NCBI GenBank assembly: GCA_037893225.1
Contig: JAZGUH010000723.1
Location: 124,001 to 188,000, forward strand
Origin: Hippasteria phrygiana
Lineage: Eukaryota > Echinodermata > Asteroidea > Valvatida > Goniasteridae
DNA: 64,000 bases
Direction: 5' to 3'
Shown here: one piece after another, positions 36,319 to 49,252 of the stretch
Position numbering within the stretch: position 1 is the stretch's first letter
Layout: each line of letters opens with the position of its first letter
Notes under the pieces: generated by a model
The model's input: the letters and a program-made list of their open reading frames with translations, nothing else
Database searches by the model: none
Told to the model about the DNA's origin: nothing
Translations under genes and position numbers: made by a program

Positions 36319-36539
36319 TTAACCCCTTAGGCACGGTATTTTACGGGAGACGTCGGGGTGTCGCGGCGGTTCTGGCAGCCAAATCGAACCGCTACAATGT
36401 GTTTGTGCAGTCAAGCGTATCATAAACAATAATCCAACAATGGATTGAAACTGCACAAACAGTGGCCAGTGGCATCATCCGGCCTGGTGACAATGTTTTA
36501 TTTTGCGCCCACAGGCGTCATTCGTACGCAAGGGGTTAA
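36319..36539 (+). mobile_element. CCCCTTG-family (piggyBac-like) MITE, copy 3
   Basis: TTAA ends, left CCCCTTAGGCACGGTATTTT, right CATTCGTACGCAAGGGG. Best-preserved right end of the three. Confidence 0.88.
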
Positions 36540-38089
36540 TACGCCCGCCGTTCGGAAAGTTTCTACATGTGGAAGTGAAGCACACGCACGTTGGGATCGA
36601 TGATGTACACACAGCCGTACACACCCATACTTATGGGGAAGACCTTTATGCACCTTCTTTTGTTTTCCTTTGTTCCTATTGAAATCCGTAACGCTATGGA
36701 GTTTCTTCTCTGGGGAAGATGGATTTCTAAAGCTTCCGCTGTGGGGCAGATTGTTCTAGTGTGTTTTCTGCCCCACGGGAATACGTGTACATAAACACAA
36801 CGTCCCCGCAACTAAAGCGGTATATACCCCAGATGAATATAATAAAACCATCCAAATATCTTGTCAGGGAATCTGCAATATTCAAATCCTTTTTTGGAGT
36901 CTGAGTTCCAGAATCGTCGAGCGGTGCCTGGAATCTACTGCCATCTCCTAGAAAAAAAGGGGGTGGGAGAATTGGAATTCAGATTCTAATGTTGAATAGA
37001 CGACTCCTGTATGGAATTATCCATGCCCATAGTTGACCCTGTGGTTAACGAGACTCCTTGAGGTTACCATCGCAGAGTACATAGACAGGAAAGTCAGAGC
37101 CTGGAGGAAGAATTCCTGGCTCTTGTTGTATTGGTGGTAGTCCATGATTTAAGGCTGCCCGGAGGGACAAGTACTTGTACATGCTCTCTTTTCAGAACAG
37201 TATTCAAATGCTATCCATAAAGGAATTCAGTTCAAGGACTTGCTCTGATAGGGAGAGTTGTTCAATTTGCTTTCCTAGAAATCCCCCCCCCCCCCCCACT
37301 GGTGTTCCCTATATATTTCTGCAGAAATGAATCATATGCCCTCTTATGCTAGGGACGCTTGGCCCATCAGGAGGTTGCTATCAAGTATTAGGACAAGGAC
37401 AAGTTTTTGTCTCGTGAGCAATGCCAGTGTAATGAATTTGGTATGCATATGTGGCAGTGCTAACAAATGTAATCCCTGTAGCTAAGAATCTGTCATAGGA
37501 ATATGGAAATGTCAGTTAGTGGTTGCAGATGTGTGACACCCACCCCCACCCCCCCCACCCCCCCCCCCCCCCCCCCCAGCACTATCACCAAAAGCTAAAG
37601 GCACATAGTGCCCTGAAATACCCCAAATTTATTCTCAATGGATATTGCCTAACTTTGTTCCAAGGTCTTTTGTCTGATTGCCCTGCAACATTCCAAAATG
37701 GAGCCCAAGCAGCCTACTGCCTGGGCTTCATGGCCATCTGAACAGCCTGACTGATTGAGTAATTGGCCTGTTGTCATCTATATGCACATTCCTGCGCATA
37801 TTTAACTCAATGTTTGCCTATTGTGTGCGTTATGCTTGGCATAGGTTAAAATAACTGATTTTATACCATTCAGTTTTTTTTAAATTGGTTCAAGGCAAAA
37901 TCAAAACAGTGAAATGGGAAACCGACTTTGTTGGTATTTTGGTATTCCAAAAGAGCTAATCGGCTTTAATTGGTATTCGGGGGGAAAATATTGCGACCAT
38001 TTTAACTTTATAGTCTTTCTCCTATCCTTGTTCTATTCTTTGTTTTGTTTTTTTGACGTCATATGGAATTCCTCCCAGTGCATCATCGA
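36540..38089. other. No supported gene
   Basis: A fragment at 37763-37850 (CCTGTTGTCATCTATATGCA, CATTCCTGCGCATATTTAAC) belongs to the CTCTTGAAT family. C runs lie at 37284-37300 and 37541-37579. Open frames at 36563-36811 show no family. Confidence 0.45.
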
Positions 38090-38305
38090 TAAGCCAGTTC
38101 GGTATCTCAAAGGTCAAAGGTTATTCGGGATAAAATTGCTGACGTAATGTCACGCCATGTTACGCGAACGCCCATTCTGATTGAATTTAACACGTGCGCG
38201 TTGTGCGACCATCTTTTGCGTTCACACGCACATGTTAGGTCATGCGGGTTATTTGGGATAAAATGTCATTGTGCACATGCGCAGTTGAAATACCGAACTG
38301 ACTTA
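38090..38305. mobile_element. MITE with TAAGYCAGTTCGGTATYTCAA ends
   Basis: Left TAAGCCAGTTCGGTATCTCA, right TGAAATACCGAACTGACTTA. It ends 155 bp before the first visible exon. Confidence 0.7.
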
Positions 38306-38460
38306 TTAGTTTAACAATGGTGGCTATCTGACCTACATATCATCTGAATAGTCAGAATCCGCCTGTCTGGTAACAAGTAGACTTTCGCATTCATCATATT
38401 TTAAACGGAAATAAAACAAATCCTATTTAAGAGCTTGATTTCCCCCCTGTTCCACTTCAG

Positions 38461-38761
38461 GCTCCTCGCATCCTGTGCATCGGACCCAAAGACATCTCCC
38501 TCCTTCATCCCTCCTCCAAGTCGGTTCTCCGCTGCCACCGTACCACCCTCCTCCAGAACTGGCACATTGGGACCTACAAGCACGGCATCAGCCAGCTGGT
38601 CTTGGAGTTCCAGGGCAACAGTAAGTGGGCCGTCCAGCCCCTGACGTTTCTGGAGTTGAAGGCCATCTGTGCCAACCTGACGTCGGTCATGCAGAAGACA
38701 CAGGAGAACGGGGACGTGGATGGGGAGGTGCCGGTAGGGGAGGGAACTCCGCCCACTCTGA
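38461..38761 (+). CDS. PLCE1: PLC-epsilon-like gene, first visible exon (PH/FERM-C-like module)
   Basis: The exon follows a pyrimidine-rich acceptor (CTGTTCCACTTCAG) and ends at A|GTAAGT. It reads in phase 0 and leaves phase 1, giving 100 residues without a stop. The translation opens with RILCIGPKDISLLHPPSK, runs through WHIGTYKHGISQLVLEF and ends with a helix around FLELKAICANLTSVMQKTQ. This pattern of strands closed by an amphipathic helix looks like a PH/PTB fold of the FERM F3 type; that is inference from appearance only. An acidic linker (residues about 83-100) leads into the exchange domain of the next exons. GC is well above the flanking introns. At least one upstream exon must exist, because the reading frame is open at the 5' border. 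Assignment to PLCE1 rests on phase continuity with the better recognised downstream exons. A different RasGEF protein with a FERM-like module is the main alternative. Confidence 0.72.
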
Positions 38762-39230
38762 GTAAGTCAAGTTGCAGAAATTCTTGTTGAGGCCTTGAGG
38801 GTCCATCATCTATTTTAAAAGTATTTCTTGGTAATACTTACCTTAAACAAAGCTCTGTTCACCAGTGGTGTCCCTCTGCTACAGTTAGGGTGAACACACC
38901 TGAGATGCTCGTTATGCAATTTCTTATTTTGAAAACAAAATTAAAACAAGTTTGTTTTTTTCCTAGGGAGTATAGCAAGAAAATGTCTAAGATTCGTTTC
39001 TTGATTTAAGACACCCTTATTCAGAGGTTTTTCTGAATTTCTTGATTTTTTTTTTTTGCTGAATTGTTCTCAAAGTATGAAAAAAGAGAATTTAGGCCTA
39101 CTTCTGTTGTTGCTAGAAAGATTCTTAAACCCCCCAAAAATAAGCTAGAAATACTTTTTACTGAATTTTCTAGGAAGAATGACAAGAAAACCCCTTTAAT
39201 TTTCTGGAATCAAGAAGAAATCTGATTCCA

Positions 39231-39345
39231 TTAACCCTAACTCCTTGGGTAACTTTACTAGAAAGTATCCTGAATCCGCCAATATCCACCTAAATCCGCC
39301 AAAACAAGAAGAGGATTTTGATGGATTTATGTACGTTAGGGTTAA
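39231..39345. mobile_element. Telomere-like-ended TTAA element (short)
   Basis: Left TTAACCCTAACTCCTTGGGT, right TATGTACGTTAGGGTTAA. It contains AAGTATCCTGAATCCGCC. Confidence 0.75.
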
Positions 39346-41234
39346 AGAAAACAGATGTGCAGTTTTCTTTTAAGTTAACAAATAATTTCTTGAGAAACTA
39401 TCTGAAAAGAAGAAAAGTTTTCTGTAAGTATTAGATATTCACAATTTTCATAATTTGTTGCTGGTTTTTCTCTGCGAATTTCTGAAACCAAGACAAATTT
39501 CCTTATTTTGAGAAAGCATTTCTTACATAAGATAATTATTTTTGGCAGCTTGGGTCAGGTTGTGTCATTAGAGTATCATGAATGCATGCAGTCTGCTTAC
39601 TACCGGGACAAGGCCAAACTGGTTTTTTTAGAAGTCAGTGAACAATGCTATGAGGTGCACTTGAGCTGAAAATCATTTCCTGCGGAAAGTTACCATTATT
39701 CTAAGTGTGTACACTACAGTGTGAAAGAGGACACCATTAGGCAAAAATAAAATGTTGTTGCCCTCCGCGACTGACCCTAAGTCACAAAAGTCGGGATGGG
39801 TTTTTGTCTCGCCTGAACAAAGTTCAGAAAGAGACTATGCAATCACTATTTCTGTACGTACATGTAGTCCGTCTGTACGTTGTCCGTATGTGTACGTTGT
39901 CCGTATGTGTAATTTTGGTTAAAGTTTCGACAAATTGGTCTATTACGCAAAGTTGAAGTCCAATTGCAATCAAACTTGGGTCATGCATTAAATAGCGCAA
40001 CCTTTATATGATGCTTGTGTCAAAGGTCATGTCAGGTCAAGTTGTAAAAGAGGCTGGATTTGTAAAATTGGTCATTGTGCTATTGTGCTGATTGAAGTGT
40101 CAAAATGTGCAGGGAGAACATGATTAACGTTTAAGCAGGTGAGACGCAAGGTTCGAGAACCACCTTGTTTTTTTGTTTGTCTTTTTTTAGGAATTTTCAA
40201 AATCTCACCTTTTCCCGCACAAAATGATTAAGTTTAATTAAAATCATTATCTTTAAAAAATACAGCTACGACGACACAATCGTGCATTTCGCCATCTCAC
40301 TTTTAAATAAGTTTACTTTCTGAGTTATACGACTTCCGAGTTATACGACATGTGATATTGTTTTGATGTGATATTGTTTTCATGGATGGTTAAAAAAAAA
40401 ATCAACCGACCAACCCTCTCTCCCGATTTTTCCCATTTAAGGGCAACACAAGTTATTTTTGTTAGCCTAAATATATGGTATAGCATTGGTTATGTCAACA
40501 GGAAGCATCCCGCCCCCCCCAAAAAAAGAACAACGACCAAATAGCTTTTGGTCGTTTTAATAGTAATACGGGTAACAGCGAATGCCAGAAACTGTTGCAT
40601 AAATCAGCATTAGACCTGTTGAAGATGATGTTGATTGCTGAGAGAAGTCTAAATAATTGTTTTATTTTTATGTAGATTGCGTATTGTAAAATCAAACAGC
40701 AAGTTATTTCTGCCATGAAATACCAAAAAAGTGACTTTTGAGAGCTATTTTTATCAAATGTTTTTCATACCAGTGTGCTGCTTCAATTGTTTTACTTTTC
40801 CGACTTTTTTGGGAGGGGGTTGGTCCGAGAAACCCTGTCTAAAGTAAAACACCATGCCTTAAAACTAAAAATGGCCATTCGATTCCAGAAATTATGGGAA
40901 TATTTTCAGTTCACCAGCGTAGAAAGACTGGACTTCATTGATGACATTTCATCCAATGTATGAACAAATCACCAGACTACCGGACTAGTTTGGACAAGAG
41001 TTCACTAGTCCAACGCTCAAATCACTGGACTCGGTCCAGCGGTCCAGTTGATATTTTGAGCCCTGATAAATGACATTATTTGTATTTCGAGAAAATGTAC
41101 AATGTCTACTCCTGTACAACCCCTGCTTATGAAAGTAATAAAGAAATAATAAATGCCAAAACTCAACAGATGAAAATTCAATTTTATTGTTAAGTATCGC
41201 ATCACCCCAATTGCAGGAGTTCACCTGCCATCTA

Positions 41235-41497
41235 TTAACCCTAACCCCTTGGGTAACTTGACTAGAAAGTATCCTGAATTCGCCAAAATCCACTTATTTT
41301 GTCATGCACAAAAAGTTGGTTTTGTGACTGCTCAATATGGAGGTATCCTGAATCCATCAAAATCCTGCAGTACCGCTAGGCTTACAATCCTCAATCCATC
41401 AAAATCCCCCAGGTTTCAATATGGAGGTATCCTGAATTTGGCAAAATCCTCCAAAACAGGGGAAGGATTTTGATGGATTTATGTACGTCAGGGTTAA
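41235..41497. mobile_element. Telomere-like-ended TTAA element, longer relative of 39231-39345
   Basis: Left TTAACCCTAACCCCTTGGGT, right TATGTACGTCAGGGTTAA. The inside has three TATCCTGAAT/CCTCAATCC..CAAAATCC repeats. Confidence 0.75.
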
Positions 41498-42282
41498 AAG
41501 CATGTTTCAGCCACAACATGATCACTCTGACTTAGTTTCCAAATTATTTTTTCTTTAAAGGGGAGAGGTGAGTTGGAAGTTGCCCCGCCTGAGTCCATTG
41601 GTCTGAAAATTGGGATAATTTCTTTGGTACATGTAGCTGAAGATTTACAGGATTGGCAACTCAAAATGTGGCCAACCCTACCACCTCGGTTCGTAGCTCT
41701 TTACCTAGAGTGGCTTCGTATTGGCGGACTTCCAGTAAAAAAAAAAAAAGATTTGTGGAATTGTTATTGAGCCAGTCTCCCCATCACTTATAATTTACGA
41801 CAAGGAGCACCCTATGAGCAATTCACACAAACATGCGGTAGCAGTCGTACGTGTACTTCCTCTCTGACATATATATAGATAGTCATCACGCTGAGCAGAA
41901 ATAACATGTATGTGTCATAAAAGAAGACATTGAAACATTCTGTCAAACGGTAGTGGCTTGTGGTCTTGATTTACGCCAGCCGCCAAGCTCGTCAAACTCC
42001 TCGAGCTCATACCCCACACTCTTGCAAGCACTCACCAAGTGCAGTACGCACTTGCATTGTACACAGGTTGATTCAAGTTCAACTCTGTACACTCTGTGGG
42101 CACCACATCTTTTATTCGACCCATCAACATTGACGCAAATAAATCAACATTGACGCAAATAAATCAACATTGTCACCCCTCATCAGGTGCCCTCAAACAG
42201 TACATATATGTAGTTGAATAAATTACAGAATTGTCATGTTGGAACACTGTAAAGTCAAAAATGATAAGTTGAACCCCGCATA

Positions 42283-42727
42283 TGTGACCCGCTCCAGAAA
42301 AAGGTGATATAAGTCGCGCTATGCATTTACGTGTAATGGCCCTTTCAACAATGAGAGGGTAAAATATTTCGTAAAAATTTATTTTTTTGTTTTTGTCTTT
42401 AACGACATCTTAAATATCTAAAGTTTCAAGTTGGGTGCACAACAATGTTGATTTCAGTGAATAAAGTGAAAAAAATAACCTTTTTAGAGTGTATTGTTTT
42501 ATTGCATTGTATTAGAACTAGCTATTTGAAAGCCTGTTTTCTCTGTTGTGCAATTTGAACTCCATAGAGCTAATTAATATGCAAAAACGCGATATCTCCA
42601 GAATGGAAAGGGCTTTGGAGCTCTATCATGTACCAAATGAAAGCTTACATTGCGGGCTTTGCAAACATACATAAAACTCATTTTTCATATTTTGCGACAT
42701 AATATACCTTTTTCCAGAGCGGGTCAC
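42283..42727. mobile_element. TGTGACCCGCTC-family MITE, copy 2 (both ends intact)
   Basis: TGTGACCCGCTCCAGAAAAA at left, TTTTTCCAGAGCGGGTCACA at right, flanked by ATA and ATA. 445 bp. Confidence 0.85.
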
Positions 42728-43505
42728 ATATATCCCATATTAATCAAACTGATATCACAGAATTAATATCATTATCTACGTGTAGCTAAAGATTATCTCT
42801 TTAGAACGATGTCACTCGGATCAGGGTGCTAATTACTGAGCATGAAGTGTCTATGTAAAACAAGCATTTTGTTCTGTTGGGGAAGCATGCAGTTTTCAAG
42901 AGTTTGTTGCGGCCTTGCCCTTCAGTGTTTTGTGCACAGGGACCCCCCACCTCCTAAAATGTTCTTGCCCTTGTAATGTAATCACTGTAATGTATGCATT
43001 GGCATTTGGGTCACAGAATCGGAACATACAGTGCTGAATAGTGTTATTGTCTGTTGTTTGTAATCGTGTGACCTTTGGCGTTCCAAAAATTAACCTGCGT
43101 GCCCTTTTCCCACTACACACTGCTTGACCCAGAGATTTCCAACCGGAGTTAAGCTTTTTCTTAACCGGGGGTTCCTGAACCCTGTGTTCCATTCCGAGAT
43201 GTTTTGTTAATCCGGAGTTTCGCTTAACCCGGGGCAAGCATCATTTCCCACTACACGCACCACGATGCCACCAACAGGGTGTGGTCAGGCCAGACTCGCA
43301 CTGCGTGCCAGCTTTTGCGCTCTTTTTTTTTAAACATGTTTATTTTATTTTTTTTACTAAAAAGAGATTTCTTTTTTCATTTTAACATTTTTACATTTGA
43401 AAAGCCCTATTCTGTCACATCCCAAAGTTTCAAAACTGTATTCAATCTCGAAATATTTTTTTGGAGGTGATTTCATTTTTTTAAACACGAGTTATAGTGT
43501 GCACA

Positions 43506-43747
43506 GGGGCCAATTTCATAGAGCTGTTAAGCACCAAAATTTGTTTAGCATGAAAATGTCTTGCTTAGTAAAAACAGGTTACCAGCCAAAAGTCCATGAA
43601 ATTTTCATGCTAAGCAAACAACAGCTGAATGCCAGTCAAAATCAATATTCTACACATGGAAATCTGGTTGGTAATCTAGTTTTTATCAAGGAAGCATTTG
43701 CACGCTAAGCAAATTTGTGTGCTTAACAGCTTTATGAAATTGGCCCC
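43506..43747. mobile_element. Foldback MITE, GGGGCCAATTTCATA ends
   Basis: Left GGGGCCAATTTCATAGAGCT, right CTTTATGAAATTGGCCCC. TTTAGCATGAAAAT and its complement lie inside. A relative with a nested element is at 59017-59571. Confidence 0.82.
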
Positions 43748-43788
43748 AGGTAGGTCACAAACTTTGAATCTTCATTTTCTCAAACAAA

Positions 43789-44039
43789 TGTGACCGGCTC
43801 TGGCAAAACCCGATACTTCTCAGCATTTCCCATTATGCGGTATTGACCTGCATAACCTTTAAAAAATGGCATCAGTGATACCAAAACCCCAATATTGAAA
43901 TTTCACCCCAAGTGTTGGGTTTTGCTAAAGCTGGTCACAAATTCAATATTGGGGTTTTGGTATCATTTATGCCATTTTTTAACATTGCGGGCCCATACCG
44001 CATAACGGGAAATGCCGAGAAGCGTCGGAGCCGGTCACA
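43789..44039. mobile_element. Foldback MITE, TGTGACCGGCTC ends, nearly complete palindrome
   Basis: Left TGTGACCGGCTCTGGCAAAA, right GCGTCGGAGCCGGTCACA. Almost the whole 251 bp folds back, with AATATTGGGGTTTTGGTATC and its complement near the centre. Confidence 0.85.
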
Positions 44040-44649
44040 AATGGTCATGACTCTGAAACTTCAAAAGGTTATAGCTACAGCAACACACAGTACATCAACT
44101 TAAAGCTTAGCAGAAAATACTGTAATGGGCAATTCCACTGTCACTATCGTTACATTTTTAGGCTGTCATGTCACTTTCATTCCTCACAACTTCAAAGCCC
44201 CATTGACTAATCTGAGGCAAAACTGCCACGACACAAAGTGTCTTCTGAACTGGTAAAACTCAATTCAAAAGCACCTGTCTTTTTACACACATAGGGGTCA
44301 GAGCTGAACATTTAAATTAACATTCATTCAAATCAATTAGCAATCTAGGCAGGACTCGCATCATTTGGGTACTAGGCAACGTCACTTACAACACTAACGC
44401 TGGAGAAATCACACAAAAAGTCATATGTTCAAAAATACTATTTTACAAACTATTGAGAGGTAATTTAGTAAAACACAGAGATTTGTTGTCCACAATATAT
44501 GCAGAATGCAATCCAAACATAAAAAAAGCAAATCAATTTTTTTGTATCCATTTTTTTCCCTTTTTCTGAGGATATTTTCTCTCTCGATTTTCAGCCTCTG
44601 CTAAATGTACTTTCCACCTGTTTCAAGGTGCCAGGTCACATTTAATCAA

Positions 44650-44765
44650 TTTTTAGAGAGAACCAATTGACAAGAGCAGGGTTTGAACCTGTGACCTCTG
44701 GATCACTATCCTAACTCTCTACCAACTGAGCTACCATGTCCAATATTGGCAATCTCCCAGTTCGT
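44650..44765 (-). repeat. tRNA-related repeat, minus strand
   Basis: On the minus strand: GGTAGCTCAGTTGGTAGAGA, then GTCACAGGTTCAAACCCTGC. GGGAGATTGCCAATATTGG precedes it, as in the other copies. It lies in the large intron. Confidence 0.7.
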
Positions 44766-45541
44766 CATTGGTTTTGCTCAGGAAACTTACTAATCAGTAA
44801 GTAGAGAACTTTATACACGTCTCAAAGCACTTCACAATGATTACCCCTGTTCATCAGGCCGTGAGATTGGTATTACTCAACACTACGAGATTAGCACAAC
44901 CTGTTCGATCTCTGCCATGTTCCCTTCTGACTGTTCCATGCATTTTTATTGTTGTACTAAAACAGTGAAAGCGGCATTCATTCCCGTCCACGATGTATAT
45001 AAGAACACATAACATTGCGCAGCTACGCACGATTTTGTGAAATGGATCGCAAGGATGATGCGCAGCTGCGCAACATTTCTAGAGCGCAAGTCCTACGCCA
45101 TGGCGTAAGTTATGTACTGTTTCGTGAAATCGGTTGCAGTTGCTTTATTTTCTGGAATGTTTCAGTTTTAACTCCTGCTGAAATCCTTTGAATGGCAAAT
45201 ATTACAGTGATTGCCTGATAAATGTACCTGCACTGATCTGCACTGATCTGCACTGTAAATGATGCGCACTGACAAATATTTGGTGTTACTGCTGTGGCAA
45301 TATTTATGGGGTCGTGACACGAGTACTCCTTCAGTTTGATTCATATGCCAGTTGTTCAAACACGTGGGACGACTTCCGGTATAAGAAAGATAATTTATTT
45401 CATTCACACTGTGCGGGTATGACAAATATGCATTTTGAAAGGCTGTCATCGCTGGGTGCATTTACATAGACGTAGACAGCTCTCATGCATTCAAGACTAC
45501 AGTGATGGGAGTGCATTTAAGCAGGTATGGTTCTGTATGGT

Positions 45542-45557
45542 AGGGGGGGGGGGGGGG
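45542..45557. repeat. G homopolymer run
   Basis: About 16 G in a row. A comparable G20 run is at 53043-53062, inside the element at 52488-53191. Confidence 0.9.
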
Positions 45558-45655
45558 CATGGGTAATTATTGCTCCCTCCCTGCCTCTCTGCTAGCTCGG
45601 TTAGCACAGAATTGCAGGCCATAGTTGCAGACTCCAGTGTTACAGAATCCATGAC

Positions 45656-46035
45656 ATGATTGGTAATCCTCCAATTTTTTGTTTTACTGAATTATTACGA
45701 AATACCTTTACTTAGACTGTAAGTTAATAGTAGTCTTAATCATCCTGTGAAATGATGGCACCAGGTGTGCTGTCATTGTCAAGAAAAGTGGAAATTTACA
45801 TGCTGGCATTCGGGGCGCGTTGCGCGTCTAGGTAGCCACGCGCGCCTTGACTAGAGGCTGTCATCCGCCCGACGGTTGAAAACGAGCGCCGTTTTTCTCT
45901 CGTTTTTTTCGCCATCCAACAGCGCAAAACTTTGAACAGGTCAGTGGAACGATATTTCCTATAAAATACTAACCCCCAAACACGCCCATTTCTAAAAATT
46001 GCAACAATGACCAATTATGTACACTATCTTTAAGT
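45656..46035. mobile_element. AGGTAGTRTAC-family MITE, copy h (GC-centre subfamily, half centre)
   Basis: Left ATGATTGGTAATCCTCC, right TTATGTACACTATCTTTAA. It has lost the left half of the GC centre but keeps AGCCACGCGCGCCTTGACTA. Confidence 0.75.
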
Positions 46036-46049
46036 CACAGTGGCAGGGC

Positions 46050-46345
46050 TGCATGTAGAGAACATTGTATTTGAAAATTAACCTTGGAATGGGAATTTCT
46101 CTTCACACTTATTCTCATCCCAGTGAATTTATTTTCATTTTACAAAAATGTGAAGAAAAAGAATTACCACAGTGGGAAAAATTTTTTATTGCCTTTTCAC
46201 ACAAGTGGGAAAATATTTTTACACGTTTTCTCAAGTGTTGAATTTGCATGGGGAAAAGTTGCGTGTGAAATGCAAAATGCAAAATGCAAAAATTCAACTA
46301 CAAAATTTCCGATTCCTATTCACAGTGTTAACTTTCAACTGTACA
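46050..46345. mobile_element. Foldback MITE, relative of 18014-18302, copy 2
   Basis: Left GAAAATTAACCTTGGAATGG, right CAGTGTTAACTTTCAACTG. Shares AGTGGGAAAATATTTTTACA. Confidence 0.65.
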
Positions 46346-47514
46346 GGCCCTGTCATATTCAGAACCTTTGTAATCTTTAAGTGGTAATCGTACATGATTA
46401 CACTTCAATATGCCACTTTATGGCAGTTTCCTTTAAAAGCGGAAGAAAAGGCCTCAACTCTTGCACAAAAGTACCAGCTTGTAAACAAGCCCACCCTCCC
46501 CCAGGTTCTAAAAAAAATAGTGGGATTTTCATGGAAATCTAAACTTCTCCCATAATTCACTTTTAGTTCACTCCGAATCATATTGTCCAGTGACAAGCTA
46601 CTGTTGACTTCCAGCAAATATTGCCTGCTGTTTTTTAAGAATTCTACCAGCAGGAAGCTATGTCAGAGCACAGCCAGTGCACCCAAGGAAGCCAGACCTT
46701 CCGCCAAGCAGGCCTAACCTGGCACAGGACGCCCCACGGGGCCTTCAATTTGGCCAGCACAGTGTTTCTTAATTGCATTCTCAGGTTTGGCACATTATCA
46801 GGGCATTTATCATAAACCTGATGCTCTTGTCTGATTTTGTGACTTGTACTTGTATGTACCAGTTCTATACATGTACATTGAGACTTACTGTGTCAAAGGT
46901 CTTGTCTTGAGAAATTATTCTGTCTGCGGTGCTTGTCATGAAAAAAAGCGAAAAGCTTTAAAGGAACACGTTATCTTGAGGCTGAAAAAGCATTCTTCCT
47001 AATATTGTAGGAAAATGCCATTTGTCTGATAGTCATTGACGAAAAATTTGCGTACGGTCCAACTTTTCTGAACCAAACTTTTGTCCCAGAAAGCATTTTC
47101 GTCGAGGATTTTCAGACAAATGGCCCAATTTCAAGGGATGGTCGTGTACATTATGTTTTTAATTTAACCATAGCAATTTTAGGAAGAATTTTTTTTGTGG
47201 GCAATTTGGGTGCATCAAAGGCAATTTAATTTTTACCGTGCAATTTTTTACGTACTCTGTGACCATTCTTGCTATCTCCTGAAGTGACTTTAAAGATTTC
47301 GGAAATGTCTAGTTTTCTTCTTCTTTTGCTGCTGCGTGTGTTCTTCTTCAGTGCAAGTTGAGAGCGTGAAATATCTTCAATGGCTCATCCTTAAATCTCC
47401 CTTATGTATCAGGTAAAATAAAACAAAAAGCAGGTTTATTGTCATGAGGGTTTCAAAAAGTATTAGATCATGCCTTGCAATTTTTTTTCCTAGATGCACC
47501 CCCCCCCCCCCATT

Positions 47515-47782
47515 TTTCCCAAGATGGCCGCCATCATTTTTTCAAGATGTTCGCCATCATTTTTTCAAGATGGCCAACCCCATTTTTCCCAAGATGGCCG
47601 CCCTCATTTTTTTTCAAGATGGCCACCCCCATTTTTTCAAAATGGCCGCTCCCATTTTTTTCAAGATGGCCACCCCCATTTTTTTCAAGATGGCCACCCC
47701 CATTTTTTTCAAGATGGCCACCCCCATTTTTTTCAAGATGGCCATCCCCATTTTTTCAAGATGGCCGCTCCCATTTTGCTGA
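47515..47782. repeat. Minisatellite of CAAGATGGCCRCC units
   Basis: About eleven units of 23-25 bp, each TTTTTTCAAGATGGCC followed by RCCCCCAT or GCCATCAT. Frames reading HFFKMA or PFFSRWP are artefacts. The array sits inside a sequence that ends GGAATGCTAAACATGTTTTG at 47938, the terminus of the GCCATCTTG-motif element family. Confidence 0.92.
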
Positions 47783-49252
47783 CATTGGTGCCTCCCAAAT
47801 TCAAAACCTGCAACAGATCGACTGGGAGACATTTCCTTTTGTCCTTTTTGTATTTGTTATAGCTTGTTTTTTTTTTTTTTAGCCCAAACAAAGGGGGAAG
47901 CCTAAAAAGGAAGCTTGTTGGAATGCTAAACATGTTTTGTCCTTTCTTTCTTGCAAGTCAAAGGCGTAATAGTCCAAATTTGTATTCTGTCCAGTCAAAA
48001 ATTATTTTCATAATGTTCCTGTACGTTCTGCAAGTCTCTGGACAACAGTGTCTTTAATTTTTCGACTCCACTTGCTCCGTCTTGAATGTTTGATCATGCG
48101 CTGCACTTCTCATTCTGAAATACCCAGCTGAACCAATAAGCCCATTGCAGCGGCCCCCCGAGACATTTTCTCTCTCCGAGATTGAAGACCATCTTTTGGG
48201 ACCCTCTGATTAATCACTGATGCGTAGGCGTGCCAAAAAAAGTATGGGAAGTATTGCTCTTCCATTACAGCTTTCTGAACATTTTTTTTGATCAGCTTTT
48301 CAGCCTTCGCCATAAATTTTAAAAAGGGGGATGCGGCTGTCCTGTGAAACAGAACATTTGGATAATTAGTCCACCTGGTTTCTGGTTTCCAAGCTCTGAG
48401 CAGGAAACGCTTCAGGAATGCACTCGGTGGATGCGGTATGCCGTTAAGTGGAGATTTAGCAGCTTAAGGTTGAAGGAGAGGGGCAGGGATTTTTGTGTGC
48501 TGACAAAATTCTTTCAGATCTCGAAAAGAAATTTGAACCACTTTTTTTTGCAGAATGTTAACATTCTTGAGGTCCCTAATCCCCATGTGTAACATACACG
48601 TACGCCCAACTATGCATGTGGTAGACATAAATACACGTGTGGGATTTGGCATGGTTAACACGGGTGAACTTAGTGTTATATGTCTATTTTTTTTGTGTAA
48701 ACGGAATGCTCTGAAGGCTTTTGGCAAATTTGAAAGTATGTGAAAATCAATTTCTGAACATGAATTAGACTGCTGTAAACTACTAACTGAAGATCTTTTC
48801 TTCTGGATTCTGTTGGATTCAGCAGGGTCCAGACTTCAAATTGTACCATTCTGTGGATTAATTCATTTGGATTACCTTTTTTTGTTGATTTGTTAATATG
48901 CTCTGTAGAGTTGTGTTTTAATGTTGTTGCACTGAGCAGGCTTCTCGCTTCTGACAGCTGATGGATGTTGTTGTTGTTTTGGGAGGGTGTCTAGCTGGCA
49001 TAAATACTTTCTATGACAAGTAGAAATGTCCAACATAAACAAAACCCTTTGGGTACCACATTGTTTGTAAAAATTTGATGGCACCATTAGAAAGATCTGA
49101 ACAAGCTCTTTCTGTTGGTATAAGGATCATGTATGTATGAATGACGCAAAACACAAGCACTACAGGTTGTTAAATTATGGTGAATTGTTTGGATGCTCTG
49201 GTGTGTGGTTTCCTTGTCCAGTAAACTCGACATTGGTAAGGAAATGGTTAAT

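Noticed and set aside
38435..38644. Alternative frame over the first visible exon
   Set aside because: It ignores the acceptor at 38460 and breaks phase with the exon at 49803. The chosen frame joins all later exons.
42896..43237. 113-residue minus-strand open frame
   Set aside because: No recognisable family, no splice context, and it lies in an intron of the + strand gene. Kept out for lack of support.
47444..47882. Three overlapping frames with FFKMA/PFFSRWP repeats as a repeat protein
   Set aside because: All three frames are open because the 24-bp unit lacks stops. No coding bias favours one frame.
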